Shown here piece after piece: positions 26,176 to 35,709 of a DNA stretch of 64,000 nucleotides (its first letter is position 1; the number at the start of each line of letters is the position of its first letter). The notes under the pieces are model-generated. The model saw only the letters and a list, made by a program, of their open reading frames with translations. It ran no database searches and was not told the origin of the DNA. The position numbers were made by a program, and so were the translations under genes. Source of the stretch: Thermoflexus hugenholtzii JAD2 (GTDB lineage Bacteria; Chloroflexota; Chloroflexia; Chloroflexales; Roseiflexaceae); assembly GCA_945881915.1 (NCBI GenBank), contig CAMCVW010000001.1, forward strand, positions 1 to 64,000, given 5' to 3'.

Positions 26176-27204
26176 ATGTATCAACGCACCATTACGGCCA
26201 CAGTACCGATACGCATCTGCGACCTCGGCGGGTGGACCGACACGTGGTTTGCTGGCCACGGGGTGGTCTGTAGCCTCGCGGTCAATCCCGGGGTTGTGGT
26301 GCAGGTACAGCTTACGACGCGACAGACGGCGCGTCAGGCCGTACGTCTCGTCGTGCACAACTACGGGGAGTTGCTCCACTACCCCGGTGACACCCCGCGC
26401 CACCCATTACTTCATGCAGCTATTGCCACCAATCCGATCCCCGGAGAGTATGATGCCGAGATTGCGGTTTCGTCTGACATCCCGCCGGGATGTTCGACGG
26501 GCACGTCTGCTGCAGTGTCTGTTGCATTGATCGGCGCATTACGAGCAGCGCAGGGGCTTATCGAACCACCAGCGAATCTTTCCCGTGCTGCCCACTTGCT
26601 TGAAACACAAGAACTCGGTCTCCAAAGTGGTATTCAGGACCAAATTGGTGTGGCATACGGTGGGTGTTGCTTCATCGAAATGACACAGTACCCGGATGCG
26701 TCGGTATGTGCGGTCCCGCTTTCAGATACCACCATTGCAGAACTCAACGAACAGCTCCTTCTGTTCTATGTGGGGACCCCGCACCTTTCGTCGGCGATTC
26801 ATCAACAAGTCATTGCACGCCTCGAATCGGTGTCTGATAAGAACACCTTGCTCGATCCACTGCGTGTGGCTGCCGCACAGGGGCATGCTGCGCTCCGTGC
26901 CGAAGACCTGCAGGCGTACGGTCGTGCACTGCAGGCCAACACCGATGCGCAACGAGCATTGCATCCTGGCTTGATCGCACCACAGGCAGAGCAGCTGATC
27001 GAACTCGCCAACACCCATGGTGCGTGGGGGAATAAAGTCAATGGTGCGGGCGGGGATGGTGGCTCAGTTGCAGTGCTCACGAGTCCTGACCTTGAGCAAC
27101 GTGCGTCGTTTGTTCGTGCGGTAGCGGCCTGCCTGCCACGGATGCAACAGATAGCCATTACGTATGCCCCACACGGCATTCATATAACAGACAGAGAAGT
27201 ATGA
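26176..27204 (+). CDS. GHMP-family sugar kinase (HddA/fucokinase-like)
   Basis: This 342-residue GHMP kinase has an N-terminal sugar-binding segment VPIRICDLGGWTD, the phosphate loop SSDIPPGCSTGTSAA at about residues 98-112, and a C-terminal VNGAGGDGGSVAVL. The DLGGWTDT start resembles heptose-7-phosphate kinases and L-fucose kinases rather than mevalonate kinases. A DUF4432 epimerase-like gene follows 7 bases later, so the pair probably handles one sugar. A -10-like TATTAT lies at 26142-26147. Confidence 0.88.
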   Translation: MYQRTITATVPIRICDLGGWTDTWFAGHGVVCSLAVNPGVVVQVQLTTRQTARQAVRLVVHNYGELLHYPGDTPRHPLLHAAIATNPIPGEYDAEIAVSSDIPPGCSTGTSAAVSVALIGALRAAQGLIEPPANLSRAAHLLETQELGLQSGIQDQIGVAYGGCCFIEMTQYPDASVCAVPLSDTTIAELNEQLLLFYVGTPHLSSAIHQQVIARLESVSDKNTLLDPLRVAAAQGHAALRAEDLQAYGRALQANTDAQRALHPGLIAPQAEQLIELANTHGAWGNKVNGAGGDGGSVAVLTSPDLEQRASFVRAVAACLPRMQQIAITYAPHGIHITDREV

Positions 27205-27211
27205 GGACACG

Positions 27212-28288
27212 ATGACAACGATTCAGTTACATCCAGGTATGTGGCGTGAGCGCCAGCATGTATTGGTCGAACACGGCGCATTGACAGCAACACTGTTCAC
27301 CTACGACAGCGGCGTCTTGGCTATTCGGGTCTCGAACATGCATGGCGAACTGGTGCTCCTGCCGTACCAGGGACAGCAGATTTGGTCGGCAGTGATGGAC
27401 GGTCGGTCATTGGGCATGCGCTCGATGTTTGACGAACCGCAACCGACAACGGCCTACTTACATACCTACGGTGGATTTTTTGTGCATTGCGGAGCGACGC
27501 GGATGGGCGTACCGGGACCAACCGATATACACCCGCTCCACGGTGAGTTGCCCAACGCACGGTACCAGCGTGCCTGGTTGACTATTGGCAGCGACAGCGA
27601 CGGGGATTATCTGAGCATGAGTGGGTCGTTTCGCTATACCGTGGCGTTCCAAGACAACTACGTGGCAACCCCCGCAGTGCGCATTTGGGCACAGCGCCGT
27701 TTATGGACGGTATCGATGACAATCACCAATCTAAAGCAAACCGCCATGGACCTGATGTACCTGGCGCACATCAACTATCGACCGGTCGACAACGCCACGT
27801 TGTTGACGACCGCCCCGGCGACGGCGCAAGCCATTCGTGTGCGCCAGAGCATCCCGTCGCATATTTCTCCGGCACCGGGGTATCGCGCGTTCATTGACGC
27901 GTTGGCCATCGATCCTGCCCAAGCGACGGTGTTGACACCAGGGTTGGGGTTTGACCCAGAGGTCGTGTTCACCATCGATGCAGCAGGGGATGCATCTGGC
28001 TGGGCCCATAGTATGCAACGCTTGCCAGACGGAACCGCAGATTACGTTGCGCACCGGCCCGAGCAATTACCGTACCTCATCCGCTGGATATCGCGCACAC
28101 CAGACCAAGACTGTTTGGGCTTTGCGATGCCCGCGACCGCCGAGCCAGAGGGCTATACCAAAGAGAAAGCCAAAGGCAACCTGCGCTCCATTGGCGCGAC
28201 ACAGGTCTGGCGGTGCGACTTTGTGGTCGGTGTACTCGATACCTCTGTAGCGACGTCGATGGCTACAACAATCGCAACACTCATCTAA
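27212..28288 (+). CDS. Aldose 1-epimerase-like protein (DUF4432-like)
   Basis: This 358-residue beta-rich protein has an aldose-epimerase-like outline. There is an HGELPN element near residue 110 for a putative catalytic His, and glycan-binding-like segments such as GGFFVHCGATRMG. Overall it fits DUF4432 proteins, which are mutarotase relatives of unproven substrate. It is coupled to the GHMP kinase (7-base gap), so the two likely act on the same sugar, the epimerase presenting the anomer that is phosphorylated. That link is inference. A strong terminator follows. Confidence 0.8.
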   Translation: MTTIQLHPGMWRERQHVLVEHGALTATLFTYDSGVLAIRVSNMHGELVLLPYQGQQIWSAVMDGRSLGMRSMFDEPQPTTAYLHTYGGFFVHCGATRMGVPGPTDIHPLHGELPNARYQRAWLTIGSDSDGDYLSMSGSFRYTVAFQDNYVATPAVRIWAQRRLWTVSMTITNLKQTAMDLMYLAHINYRPVDNATLLTTAPATAQAIRVRQSIPSHISPAPGYRAFIDALAIDPAQATVLTPGLGFDPEVVFTIDAAGDASGWAHSMQRLPDGTADYVAHRPEQLPYLIRWISRTPDQDCLGFAMPATAEPEGYTKEKAKGNLRSIGATQVWRCDFVVGVLDTSVATSMATTIATLI

Positions 28289-28296
28289 ACGTAGCA

Positions 28297-28326
28297 AAAG
28301 TCCCGCACCGTACGGTGCGGGACTTT
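28297..28326. terminator. 30-bp palindromic terminator
   Basis: A perfect palindrome with half AAAGTCCCGCACCGT is followed by TT. It ends the GHMP kinase operon and faces the convergent aldo/keto reductase. Confidence 0.88.
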
Positions 28327-28379
28327 TTGGTTGTCTACCGTCGCACGCCGCGTGCGGCCTGCACAGACGAGCAATGTGA

Positions 28380-29378
28380 TTATTCCCCTTTAAGGATGGA
28401 CTCAATGCGTGCAATTTCGACCGCAGAGAGTGGTGCGGCTGCGAGTGCACCGACGCATTCTTTGATTTGATCGACCGAGCTTGCTCCGATGAGCGCAGTG
28501 GTAATCCGGGCATCACGCAAAACCCAGGAGAGGGCCAATTGCGCAGTGTTCTGCCCACGCTCATTCGCCAGCTCTTTGAGTTTGCCGACGATCGCTAGCC
28601 GTTCCGGGGTGACGCGATCAGCTTTGAGGAAGCCGTGCGGTTTGGCTGCGCGCGAGCCTTCAGGAATGCCCTGCAAGTACCGGTCTGTGAGCATACCCTG
28701 TGCCAATGGCGAGAATGGAATACAGCCGACGCCCTCATCACCGAGCAAATCGAGCAAGCCGGTCTCTTCGATCCAACGGTCGAACATGTTGTACGACGGT
28801 TGATGGATGAGACAAGGTGTGCCCAGCTGCTTGAGAATTGCAAAGGCTTTTTTTGCTTCAGCAGGACGGTAATTGGATAGACCGACATACAATGCACGGC
28901 CACTGCGGACGATGGTGTCGAGGGCTTGCATCGTCTCTTCGAGTGGGGTTTCAGGATCGGGGCGGTGGTGATAGAAGATGTCGACATATTCCACACCCAT
29001 ACGTTTGAGGCTCTGATCACAGCTCGAAATGAGATATTTGCGTGAACCCCATTCGCCGTACGGACCAGGCCACATGTAATATCCGGCCTTGGAAGAGACG
29101 ATGATTTCGTCACGGTAGGGTTTGAGATCTTGGCGGTAGATTTGACCAAAAGTCTCTTCTGCGGAACCCGCTGGTGGGCCATAGTTGTTGGCGAGGTCGA
29201 AGTGGGTGATACCCATATCGAGGCCAGCCAATACCATTGCACGTGAGGTTTCGTAGCGATCGACACCACCAAAATTGTGCCAGAGACCGAGAGAAAGCGC
29301 AGGCAACTTCAGTCCGCTTTTGCCGGTGCGATTGTAGCGCATTGAGGCATAGCGTTGGGCATCAGCGACGTACGGCAT
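28380..29378 (-). CDS. Aldo/keto reductase, YghZ/L-glyceraldehyde 3-phosphate reductase type
   Basis: This 332-residue NADPH-dependent reductase has the YghZ-type N-terminus MRYNRTGKSGLKLPALSLGLWHNFG. The catalytic tetrad is in FDLANNYG, KAGY and YHHR. The C-terminal cofactor region is TTALIGASSVDQI. ATG 29378 is preferred because AAGGAG lies 5 bases upstream; an earlier in-frame start adds a non-conserved extension. It is monocistronic. YghZ reduces L-glyceraldehyde 3-phosphate and methylglyoxal, a plausible role here. Confidence 0.92.
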   Translation of the reverse strand: MPYVADAQRYASMRYNRTGKSGLKLPALSLGLWHNFGGVDRYETSRAMVLAGLDMGITHFDLANNYGPPAGSAEETFGQIYRQDLKPYRDEIIVSSKAGYYMWPGPYGEWGSRKYLISSCDQSLKRMGVEYVDIFYHHRPDPETPLEETMQALDTIVRSGRALYVGLSNYRPAEAKKAFAILKQLGTPCLIHQPSYNMFDRWIEETGLLDLLGDEGVGCIPFSPLAQGMLTDRYLQGIPEGSRAAKPHGFLKADRVTPERLAIVGKLKELANERGQNTAQLALSWVLRDARITTALIGASSVDQIKECVGALAAAPLSAVEIARIESILKGE

Positions 29379-29555
29379 ATGAACTCCTTCAATTTGTAGC
29401 CTGTCCATATAATACTGTATCTGACGGTTTTGTATGTCGATAAAGATGCAAGAATTACTTGATCAGCACCGTACCTTTCCTCCAACACAATGGAATGACT
29501 GCGCACGATTCGTCAATTCAGGCTAGAATATCGGTATCAAACCAGAGGAGGTCCT

Positions 29556-30464
29556 ATGAGCATACACAACGCGTATCCCGTCCTGCGCAGTAACGGCTAT
29601 ACACTCGACGCATCACCCGAACGAATCGGTCAGCTGGTTTCTTCTGATCCTGGCGCACCAATCAATGCACTGCGCGAACAATTCGCAGCCCAAGGCTATT
29701 TGTGGCTGAAGGGTCTGTTGCCTCGTGAGGGAGTACTCCGCTTCCGTGAGCGATTCTTCGGTGCACTCGCATCAGCAGGCTTGCTGAAGGACGGCACCAG
29801 TCCGCGTGAAGGAATCTATAGTGGTCTGAACGAAGATAATCAGGCTATTGCCAAAACCATGCACGAAATCGTCCGCTGGTCGGCCTATGAATCATTTTGT
29901 CTCCAGGAACCCATCTGGCAATTCTATGAGCAATTATTCGACGGTGCACCGTATTTACACAAGCGTAAACTCATCCGATATACCAAGCCTCGCGATGTCA
30001 GTTCTACCGGTGCGCATTACGATCTGATATATCTGCGTGCAGGCACAGATCGGGTAGCCACCAGTTGGATTCCCATCGGAGATTGCCCCGTCGAAATGGG
30101 CGGACTGGTCTACTTGGAGGGTTCACACATCGCAGGTCGCCAAATGGAGAAAGAGTTCAGCGAAAAGAATACGAATCTGAGTCGCGAAGAACAGATTAGC
30201 GCGTACAACAAGAGCATGTCGGCGACGGGTTGGCTGACAAAAGACCTGCCAGCACTCGCCGAAAAATGGAATTCACGTTGGCTCGTTGCAGATTATGAAG
30301 CGGGAGACATGGTCATTCACAGCGCATACATGATTCATGCAGCCACCGGCAACGATGTGACCGACGGTACCATGAGACTTTCGACTGACATTCGATTTCA
30401 ACGTGTCAGTGATGAAGTCGATGTGCGCTGGAACAATCATTATTCGATGGATGACATGCTTTGA
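29556..30464 (+). CDS. Phytanoyl-CoA dioxygenase family (PhyH) protein
   Basis: This 302-residue Fe(II)/2-oxoglutarate oxygenase has the HxD metal pair in TGAHYDLIYL. The distal His and 2-oxoglutarate-binding Arg lie in MVIHSAYMIHAATGNDVTDGTMRLS. AGAGGAGG precedes ATG 29556, and TAGAAT at 29524 is a -10 candidate. PhyH proteins hydroxylate diverse small molecules. Coupling to a nucleoside phosphorylase gene by a TTGA overlap hints at nucleoside modification or salvage, but this is weak inference. Confidence 0.87.
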   Translation: MSIHNAYPVLRSNGYTLDASPERIGQLVSSDPGAPINALREQFAAQGYLWLKGLLPREGVLRFRERFFGALASAGLLKDGTSPREGIYSGLNEDNQAIAKTMHEIVRWSAYESFCLQEPIWQFYEQLFDGAPYLHKRKLIRYTKPRDVSSTGAHYDLIYLRAGTDRVATSWIPIGDCPVEMGGLVYLEGSHIAGRQMEKEFSEKNTNLSREEQISAYNKSMSATGWLTKDLPALAEKWNSRWLVADYEAGDMVIHSAYMIHAATGNDVTDGTMRLSTDIRFQRVSDEVDVRWNNHYSMDDML

Positions 30465-31243
30465 CCCACTACACACCTGCACAAGTCCCACTCCTTGAAT
30501 TTGACCCCAATCCACGGGCATTCATCAATGCGGACGAACACTACTTCCCACTTGATATTCCATCCACACTCGTCTTTTGCTTCTTTCATGAGGTCATTAG
30601 CAAATTGGTAAACGACGGCATAGCTCGTCAGGTCCATGCGTTGCGCTCCGAAATGGGAGCGCATCCGCTCTACGTCATTCGATTAATTGATGGTGCTGAG
30701 GTCTGTCTGATGCATCCGGGCGTTGGCGCACCTTTGTCGGCGGCCCTCCTCGAGGAAGCCATCGGGCATGGAATCCGCACTGTCGTTGCAGTCGGTGGCG
30801 CGGGGGCATTACACGAAGAATTGACGCTTGGTCATGTGGTAGTGCCAACAAAAGCACTCCGCGATGAAGGGACGTCATACCACTATGTCGCGCCGAGTCG
30901 CTGGATCGAGGCACAACCGCACGCAACAGCAGTCATTACCGCAATTCTCGATACGCACCAGATTCCCTATGTCACAGGTGCGACGTGGACGACAGACGCC
31001 TTCTACCGTGAAACACGTGCCAAAATCGTGCAACGACGCGCAGAAGGTTGCTTGACGGTCGAAATGGAGAATGCTGCGTTGCTCGCAGTGGCTCAATTGC
31101 GTGGCATCACTATGGGGCAAATCCTGTACAGCGGTGACGACTTGAGTGGCGTAGAATGGGATAGCAGGAGCTGGTCTAGTCACGGCTCATTACGCGAACA
31201 ACTGACCTATATTGCCGCTGAAGCGGCTAATGCATTACGTTAA
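30461..31243 (+). CDS. Nucleoside phosphorylase (PNP/UDP family)
   Basis: This 260-residue enzyme of the PNP_UDP_1 family splits nucleosides with phosphate. It has the GGAGALHEELTLGHVVVPTKA phosphate/ribose region and the nucleoside-site EMENAALLAVA. It begins with TTG in a TTGA overlap with the PhyH stop; the next ATG is at about residue 65, too far in to be the start. No strong ribosome-binding site is visible, so translational coupling is likely. Purine versus pyrimidine specificity is not clear. Confidence 0.86.
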   Translation: MTHYTPAQVPLLEFDPNPRAFINADEHYFPLDIPSTLVFCFFHEVISKLVNDGIARQVHALRSEMGAHPLYVIRLIDGAEVCLMHPGVGAPLSAALLEEAIGHGIRTVVAVGGAGALHEELTLGHVVVPTKALRDEGTSYHYVAPSRWIEAQPHATAVITAILDTHQIPYVTGATWTTDAFYRETRAKIVQRRAEGCLTVEMENAALLAVAQLRGITMGQILYSGDDLSGVEWDSRSWSSHGSLREQLTYIAAEAANALR

Positions 31244-31266
31244 TCGAATCCTTCTCTATACACGTA

Positions 31267-31295
31267 AACTGCCCTGCTCGTGGAGCAGGGCAGTT
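31267..31295 (+). terminator. Terminator after the nucleoside phosphorylase gene
   Basis: A 13-bp perfect stem (AACTGCCCTGCTC with GAGCAGGGCAGTT) has a 3-nt loop, 24 bases after the stop. The T-tail is short. Confidence 0.8.
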
Positions 31296-31384
31296 CTAAT
31301 GGACTTCAAATAGTCTATTCCAGACCACCTGATATACTACCCATAGGTCGCGATTCAAATCCAGCCGACCGAAAGGTAAAACCA

Positions 31385-33856
31385 ATGAAACTCGAACGAT
31401 TTACTGAAAAAGCCCAAGAAGCATTCCAAGAAGCCCAGGGCATCATGAGTACGATGCACCACACACAACTCGATGTCGAGCATATCTTTTTGGCATTGCT
31501 TCGCCAATCAGATGGATTGACAGGAAAGTCACTGCTGAAACTCGGCGTAGATGCAGACGTGGTTGCACAACGGGTGGAATACGAACTCGAAAAATCCCCC
31601 AAAGTCTATGGTCAAAATATCTACGGGAACCAAGTATACATTACACCGCGCACACAGCGATTGGTGAAACGCGCCGAAGAAGAATCGCAACGCATGAGCG
31701 ATGCATTCACCGGTGTTGAGCATATTCTGGTGGCTATCATGAATGAACGTGACGGCGCTTCCCAACGTATTTTGAATAGCTTTTCGATTACACAAGAACG
31801 TTTGTATCAGGTGCTCATGGAGATTCGTGGTACGCAACGATCTGATACCCAAAACCCTGAAACAAAGTATGAAGTACTGTCAAAATACAGCGTCGACTTG
31901 ACGGCGATGTCTGCTGCAGGAAAACTTGACCCAGTGATTGGCCGAGAAGCCGAAATCACGCGTGTCATCCGTATCCTCAGTCGGCGAACGAAGAACAATC
32001 CGGTTCTAGTTGGTGAACCGGGTGTCGGCAAAACTGCGATCGCTGAAGGTCTTGCTCAGATGATTGTCAATCACGCTGTGCCACAGCCGTTACTCAACAA
32101 AAAAGTAATGGCGCTCGATTTGGGCGCGATGGTAGCAGGTTCAAAATTCCGCGGAGAATTCGAAGAACGGCTCAAAGCAGTGATGGACGAGGTAAAGGGA
32201 AGTAACGGACAAATAATCCTATTCATCGACGAACTGCATACGGTTGTAGGTGCAGGGGCAGCCCAAGGTTCCATCGATGCCTCGAATATGCTCAAACCAT
32301 CTCTCGCACGGGGAGACATGCAGGTCATCGGTGCAACGACACTCGACGAATACCGTAAACACATCGAAAAAGATCCTGCACTGGAGCGCCGTTTCAGCCC
32401 CGTCCACGTCGAAGAACCAGATGTCCCAACCACCATTGCGATGCTCAAAGGTCTGCGCCATCGCTACGAGGCACATCACCATTTGACAATCAGCGACGAG
32501 GCCATCGAAGCAGCCGTGCGTCTTTCAAATCGGTTCATCATGGACCGCTTCTTGCCGGACAAAGCGATTGACTTGCTCGATGAGGCGGCTGCGAAGTTGC
32601 GCATCGATATGTTTAGTATGCCAAAAGAAATTAGCGCGTTGGAAGAACAGATGAAGTCCATCGGCGCTACCGAAGAGGAAGCAAGCCAGAAACGCGACTA
32701 CGAAAAAGCTGCAATTCTGCGCGCAGAATACCTCACGCTCGAGGTACAGTTCAACGAACAGCGCGATGCATGGCGTAAGACCGCAAATATTTCAGAAGTT
32801 GTCGGTGCCGAAGACATTGCGCAGATCGTCTCGTCATGGACTGGCGTACCCGTGACGCGCATGATCGAGAAAGAGCGCGCGAAACTGGTTAATATGGAAG
32901 AACGCCTCCAGAAACGTGTCATTGGGCAGAGTGAAGCGATATCTGCAGTGTCAGATGCGATTCGCCGCGCACGCAGTGGCCTTGCTGATCCGCGTCGCCC
33001 GATTGGGAGCTTTATTTTTGTAGGGCCAACGGGAGTAGGCAAAACGGAGCTTGCAAAAGCACTCGCTGAGTTTATGTTTGACAGCGAAGATGCAATGACT
33101 CGCATCGACATGTCGGAGTTCCAAGAGCGTCACACCGTATCACGCTTGATAGGCGCACCTCCGGGATACGTCGGCTACGACGAAGCTGGTCAGTTGACCG
33201 AACGTGTGCGTAGACGACCATATCAGGTGATTTTGTTCGATGAAATCGAAAAGGCGCATGCCGACGTGTTCAATACACTGCTGCAATTGCTCGACGACGG
33301 ACGATTAACCGATGGACAAGGTCGCACGGTAGACTTCAGTAATACCATTGTGATTATGACCTCGAATATTGGGACGGAACATGTCAGACAACAGGGAATA
33401 GGTCTCGTACGATCGGAATCAGTCGAAAATCAGGATGCGACAAAGGCACGCGTGAACGACGCGATGAAGGGGTTCTTCCGCCCCGAGTTCCTCAACCGTA
33501 TCGACGAAGTGATTGTGTTCCACCCATTGAGCGAAGGTGAGCTCATCCAAATCATCGACATCATCGCTGCAGACGTTCAGAAGCGACTATCGGAGCAGGG
33601 TTTGTCCTTGACCATCGATGCACGTGCAAAGGCGTGGTTGGTGCATGAAGGCTACAATCCTGCCTACGGCGCACGCCCGTTGCGTCGTACCATCCAACGC
33701 TACGTCGAGACACCCCTCGCACGGGAACTGATGAAGACGACGTTTGTACACGGCGACCAGATAGTCGGGGAGATGAATGAAGAAAACAACGGTTTACGAT
33801 TCAGCAGAGTAGAATCGTTATCCGTTGCATTTGCCGAGCCGACAACCCAGGCATAG
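31385..33856 (+). CDS. clpC: ClpC-type AAA+ unfoldase
   Basis: This 823-residue Hsp100 ATPase has an N-terminal Clp_N double repeat (residues 1-150). The first AAA domain has [14 protein letters not shown] short middle helix has a UVR-like [14 protein letters not shown]. The second AAA domain has [14 protein letters not shown] and FDEIEKAH, followed by the D2-small domain. The short middle domain argues for ClpC rather than ClpB. An IGL tripeptide in QQGIGLVRS sits where ClpA/ClpC bind ClpP. ATG 31385 follows AAAGGTAAAACC, and TATACT (31333-31338) is the -10 candidate. No ctsR or mcsAB lies beside it. Confidence 0.93.
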   Translation: MKLERFTEKAQEAFQEAQGIMSTMHHTQLDVEHIFLALLRQSDGLTGKSLLKLGVDADVVAQRVEYELEKSPKVYGQNIYGNQVYITPRTQRLVKRAEEESQRMSDAFTGVEHILVAIMNERDGASQRILNSFSITQERLYQVLMEIRGTQRSDTQNPETKYEVLSKYSVDLTAMSAAGKLDPVIGREAEITRVIRILSRRTKNNPVLVGEPGVGKTAIAEGLAQMIVNHAVPQPLLNKKVMALDLGAMVAGSKFRGEFEERLKAVMDEVKGSNGQIILFIDELHTVVGAGAAQGSIDASNMLKPSLARGDMQVIGATTLDEYRKHIEKDPALERRFSPVHVEEPDVPTTIAMLKGLRHRYEAHHHLTISDEAIEAAVRLSNRFIMDRFLPDKAIDLLDEAAAKLRIDMFSMPKEISALEEQMKSIGATEEEASQKRDYEKAAILRAEYLTLEVQFNEQRDAWRKTANISEVVGAEDIAQIVSSWTGVPVTRMIEKERAKLVNMEERLQKRVIGQSEAISAVSDAIRRARSGLADPRRPIGSFIFVGPTGVGKTELAKALAEFMFDSEDAMTRIDMSEFQERHTVSRLIGAPPGYVGYDEAGQLTERVRRRPYQVILFDEIEKAHADVFNTLLQLLDDGRLTDGQGRTVDFSNTIVIMTSNIGTEHVRQQGIGLVRSESVENQDATKARVNDAMKGFFRPEFLNRIDEVIVFHPLSEGELIQIIDIIAADVQKRLSEQGLSLTIDARAKAWLVHEGYNPAYGARPLRRTIQRYVETPLARELMKTTFVHGDQIVGEMNEENNGLRFSRVESLSVAFAEPTTQA

Positions 33857-33871
33857 CATACGAATCGCACC

Positions 33872-33904
33872 CCTCCGCCATGGTCATCATGGCGGAGGTT
33901 TTTT
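33872..33904 (+). terminator. Terminator of clpC
   Basis: An 11-bp stem (CCTCCGCCATG with CATGGCGGAGG), a 5-nt loop and then TTTTTT lie 15 bases after the clpC stop. Confidence 0.9.
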
Positions 33905-34015
33905 AACATAAAAAGTCTGGCTGTAGAAGAATCGTGGCTGCAGTGCATGATGCAAGCGAACAAGCCACGTTACAGAGAGAGGACTGGATGTGTTTTTCCG
34001 GCACCTGTAAGCGAG

Positions 34016-34047
34016 AACGGGGAGGGCGCTTCAGCGCCCTCCCCGTT
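34016..34047. terminator. Terminator of serA
   Basis: A 14-15-bp stem (AACGGGGAGGGCGC with GCGCCCTCCCCGTT) has a 2-4-nt loop. It lies downstream of minus-strand serA and has TTTT on the plus side too, so it may also block read-through from clpC. The intervening 33905-34015 shows no gene. Confidence 0.8.
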
Positions 34048-34065
34048 TTCACTGTATAGATCAGA

Positions 34066-35640
34066 TTATAGTACCAGTGCTACGGCACGTTCAATGTGCG
34101 ATTCTCGTTCGAGCGAAGCCAAAACTTCTGCAGGTACGTCGTCGTCCAAAGTCAGAACCATCAGCGACTGTTCACGCGGTGCGAGTCGCCCCACTTGCAT
34201 GCTTGAGATATTGACATCGCCGGCGCCGAGGAGTGTGCCGACGCGCCCGATCATGCCCGGACGATCACGGTGGTAGGTAAACAGAAGTGAACCGACAGGC
34301 TCAAACGTGACCCAATAGCCATCAAGTTCGACCACATACGGCTTGTCACGGAGGACGGTGCCACTAAACACCCGGACACCGCGAGCGGTGTGCGCACGGA
34401 GTTCGAGCATGCCTGCATAGTTTTCGACTTCGGGAAGCGTCGTTTCGCTGAAGCGCAAACCGCGCTCTTTGGCAATGATAGGAGCGTTGATTGCAGTTAT
34501 TCGTTGCTCACTTACGCCCGACAGTAGACCCTGTAGCAACGCGATGCGCAACGGGCCCGTACTGGTGGTGGCTAATTCCCCAGCGTAGACAAATTCATAA
34601 CGGGTAATGGGCTCTTCAATGATGCCGATACACATTTTACCGAGGCTTTTGGCCAGGGTGGTGTAGGGCGTGACAAGCCCGACATCTTCTGGTGCGATAT
34701 ACGGTGCATTGACTGCATATCGTGGTGACCGGCCATCGAGGGCATCGAGCACTCCTTGCGCCACGTCGACGCCCGTCATTGCTTGCGCTTCAATGGTAGA
34801 TGCACCAAGGTGCGGAATGGTGATGATGCGCGGATCACCCAGTAACGGCGAATTCACTGGTGGTTCTTTTTCGTATGCGTCAATAGCAGCCCCAGCAATT
34901 TGGCCGGCTGCGATTGCCTCGGCAAGCGCTTGTTCATCGATCACTCCACCACGGGCAGCATTGATAATCACCGCACCAGGCTTCATGAGTTTGAGACGAG
35001 ACGCATTGATGAGATGGCGCGTGGAATCAACGAGCGGGACATGGAGCGACACATAATCGCTCTGTGCCAGAACATCATCGACCGAAGCCAGCGTGACGCC
35101 GAGCTGCTGGGCACGTTCGGTAGAGACAACGGGATCGTAGGCAATGACGTCCATCTCGAGTGCACGGGCGCGACGCGCCACTTCTGCTCCGATGCGCCCG
35201 AATCCGATGAGTCCAAGGGTTTTGCCACGGACTTCGCGGCCCATAAACTTGGCGCGGCTCCACCCTCCGGCAGCAACATGTGAATGCGCTTGCGGGATAT
35301 GCCGTGCGAGCGAAAGAATCAACCCAATTGCGAGTTCAGCGACCGCGACACTGTTGGATGCTGGTGCATTCACCACGATAATGCCATGACGCGTCGCCGA
35401 TTCCACATCGATATTATCGACACCGGTTCCCGCCCGGCCGATGACACGCAGACGTGTTCCGGCAGCAATCAGTTCTGCATCGACTTTACTCGCACTGCGC
35501 ACGATGAGCGCGTCATATTGGTCAATAATCGCAAGCAACTCCGGCCGGGTAATCGTCGTTTTGACATCTACCTGTGCAGCGTCAACGAGATGTGCCAATC
35601 CCTCATCAGCGATGGGCTCTGCAATCAGAATGCGGTGCAT
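34066..35640 (-). CDS. serA: D-3-phosphoglycerate dehydrogenase
   Basis: This 524-residue enzyme performs the first step of serine synthesis. Domains in order are the substrate domain, the NAD domain (GFGRIGAEVARRA, with catalytic Arg, Glu and His in NAARGG, EKEPP and HLGAS), an allosteric substrate-binding domain, and a C-terminal ACT domain that binds serine (GMIGRVGTLLG). The length matches the long type-1 SerA. A terminator-like hairpin ends only 18 bases before its ATG, leaving no room for a promoter between. It must therefore be transcribed through that hairpin, which may be an attenuator. Confidence 0.95.
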   Translation of the reverse strand: MHRILIAEPIADEGLAHLVDAAQVDVKTTITRPELLAIIDQYDALIVRSASKVDAELIAAGTRLRVIGRAGTGVDNIDVESATRHGIIVVNAPASNSVAVAELAIGLILSLARHIPQAHSHVAAGGWSRAKFMGREVRGKTLGLIGFGRIGAEVARRARALEMDVIAYDPVVSTERAQQLGVTLASVDDVLAQSDYVSLHVPLVDSTRHLINASRLKLMKPGAVIINAARGGVIDEQALAEAIAAGQIAGAAIDAYEKEPPVNSPLLGDPRIITIPHLGASTIEAQAMTGVDVAQGVLDALDGRSPRYAVNAPYIAPEDVGLVTPYTTLAKSLGKMCIGIIEEPITRYEFVYAGELATTSTGPLRIALLQGLLSGVSEQRITAINAPIIAKERGLRFSETTLPEVENYAGMLELRAHTARGVRVFSGTVLRDKPYVVELDGYWVTFEPVGSLLFTYHRDRPGMIGRVGTLLGAGDVNISSMQVGRLAPREQSLMVLTLDDDVPAEVLASLERESHIERAVALVL

Positions 35641-35658
35641 AGCATCCTTCTATTTCAT

Positions 35659-35683
35659 AAAAAAACGGAACCATCCGGTCCCG
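35659..35683 (-). terminator. Intrinsic terminator between the M23 gene and serA
   Basis: On the minus strand CGGGACC pairs with GGTTCCG (7 bp, one G-T, 4-nt loop) and is followed by seven T. It ends 18 bases before the serA ATG. A TACAAT at 35709-35704 just after the M23 stop could be a -10 box for a short serA leader. It may terminate the upstream operon or regulate serA. Confidence 0.75.
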
Positions 35684-35709
35684 CTTCACTGCGAACTGTG
35701 GCTATTGTA

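Noticed and set aside
35684-35709. Serine codons (AGC, AGT, TCG) just before the hairpin upstream of serA, as a possible leader peptide
   Set aside because: No start codon opens that frame after the M23 stop, so no peptide can be proposed.
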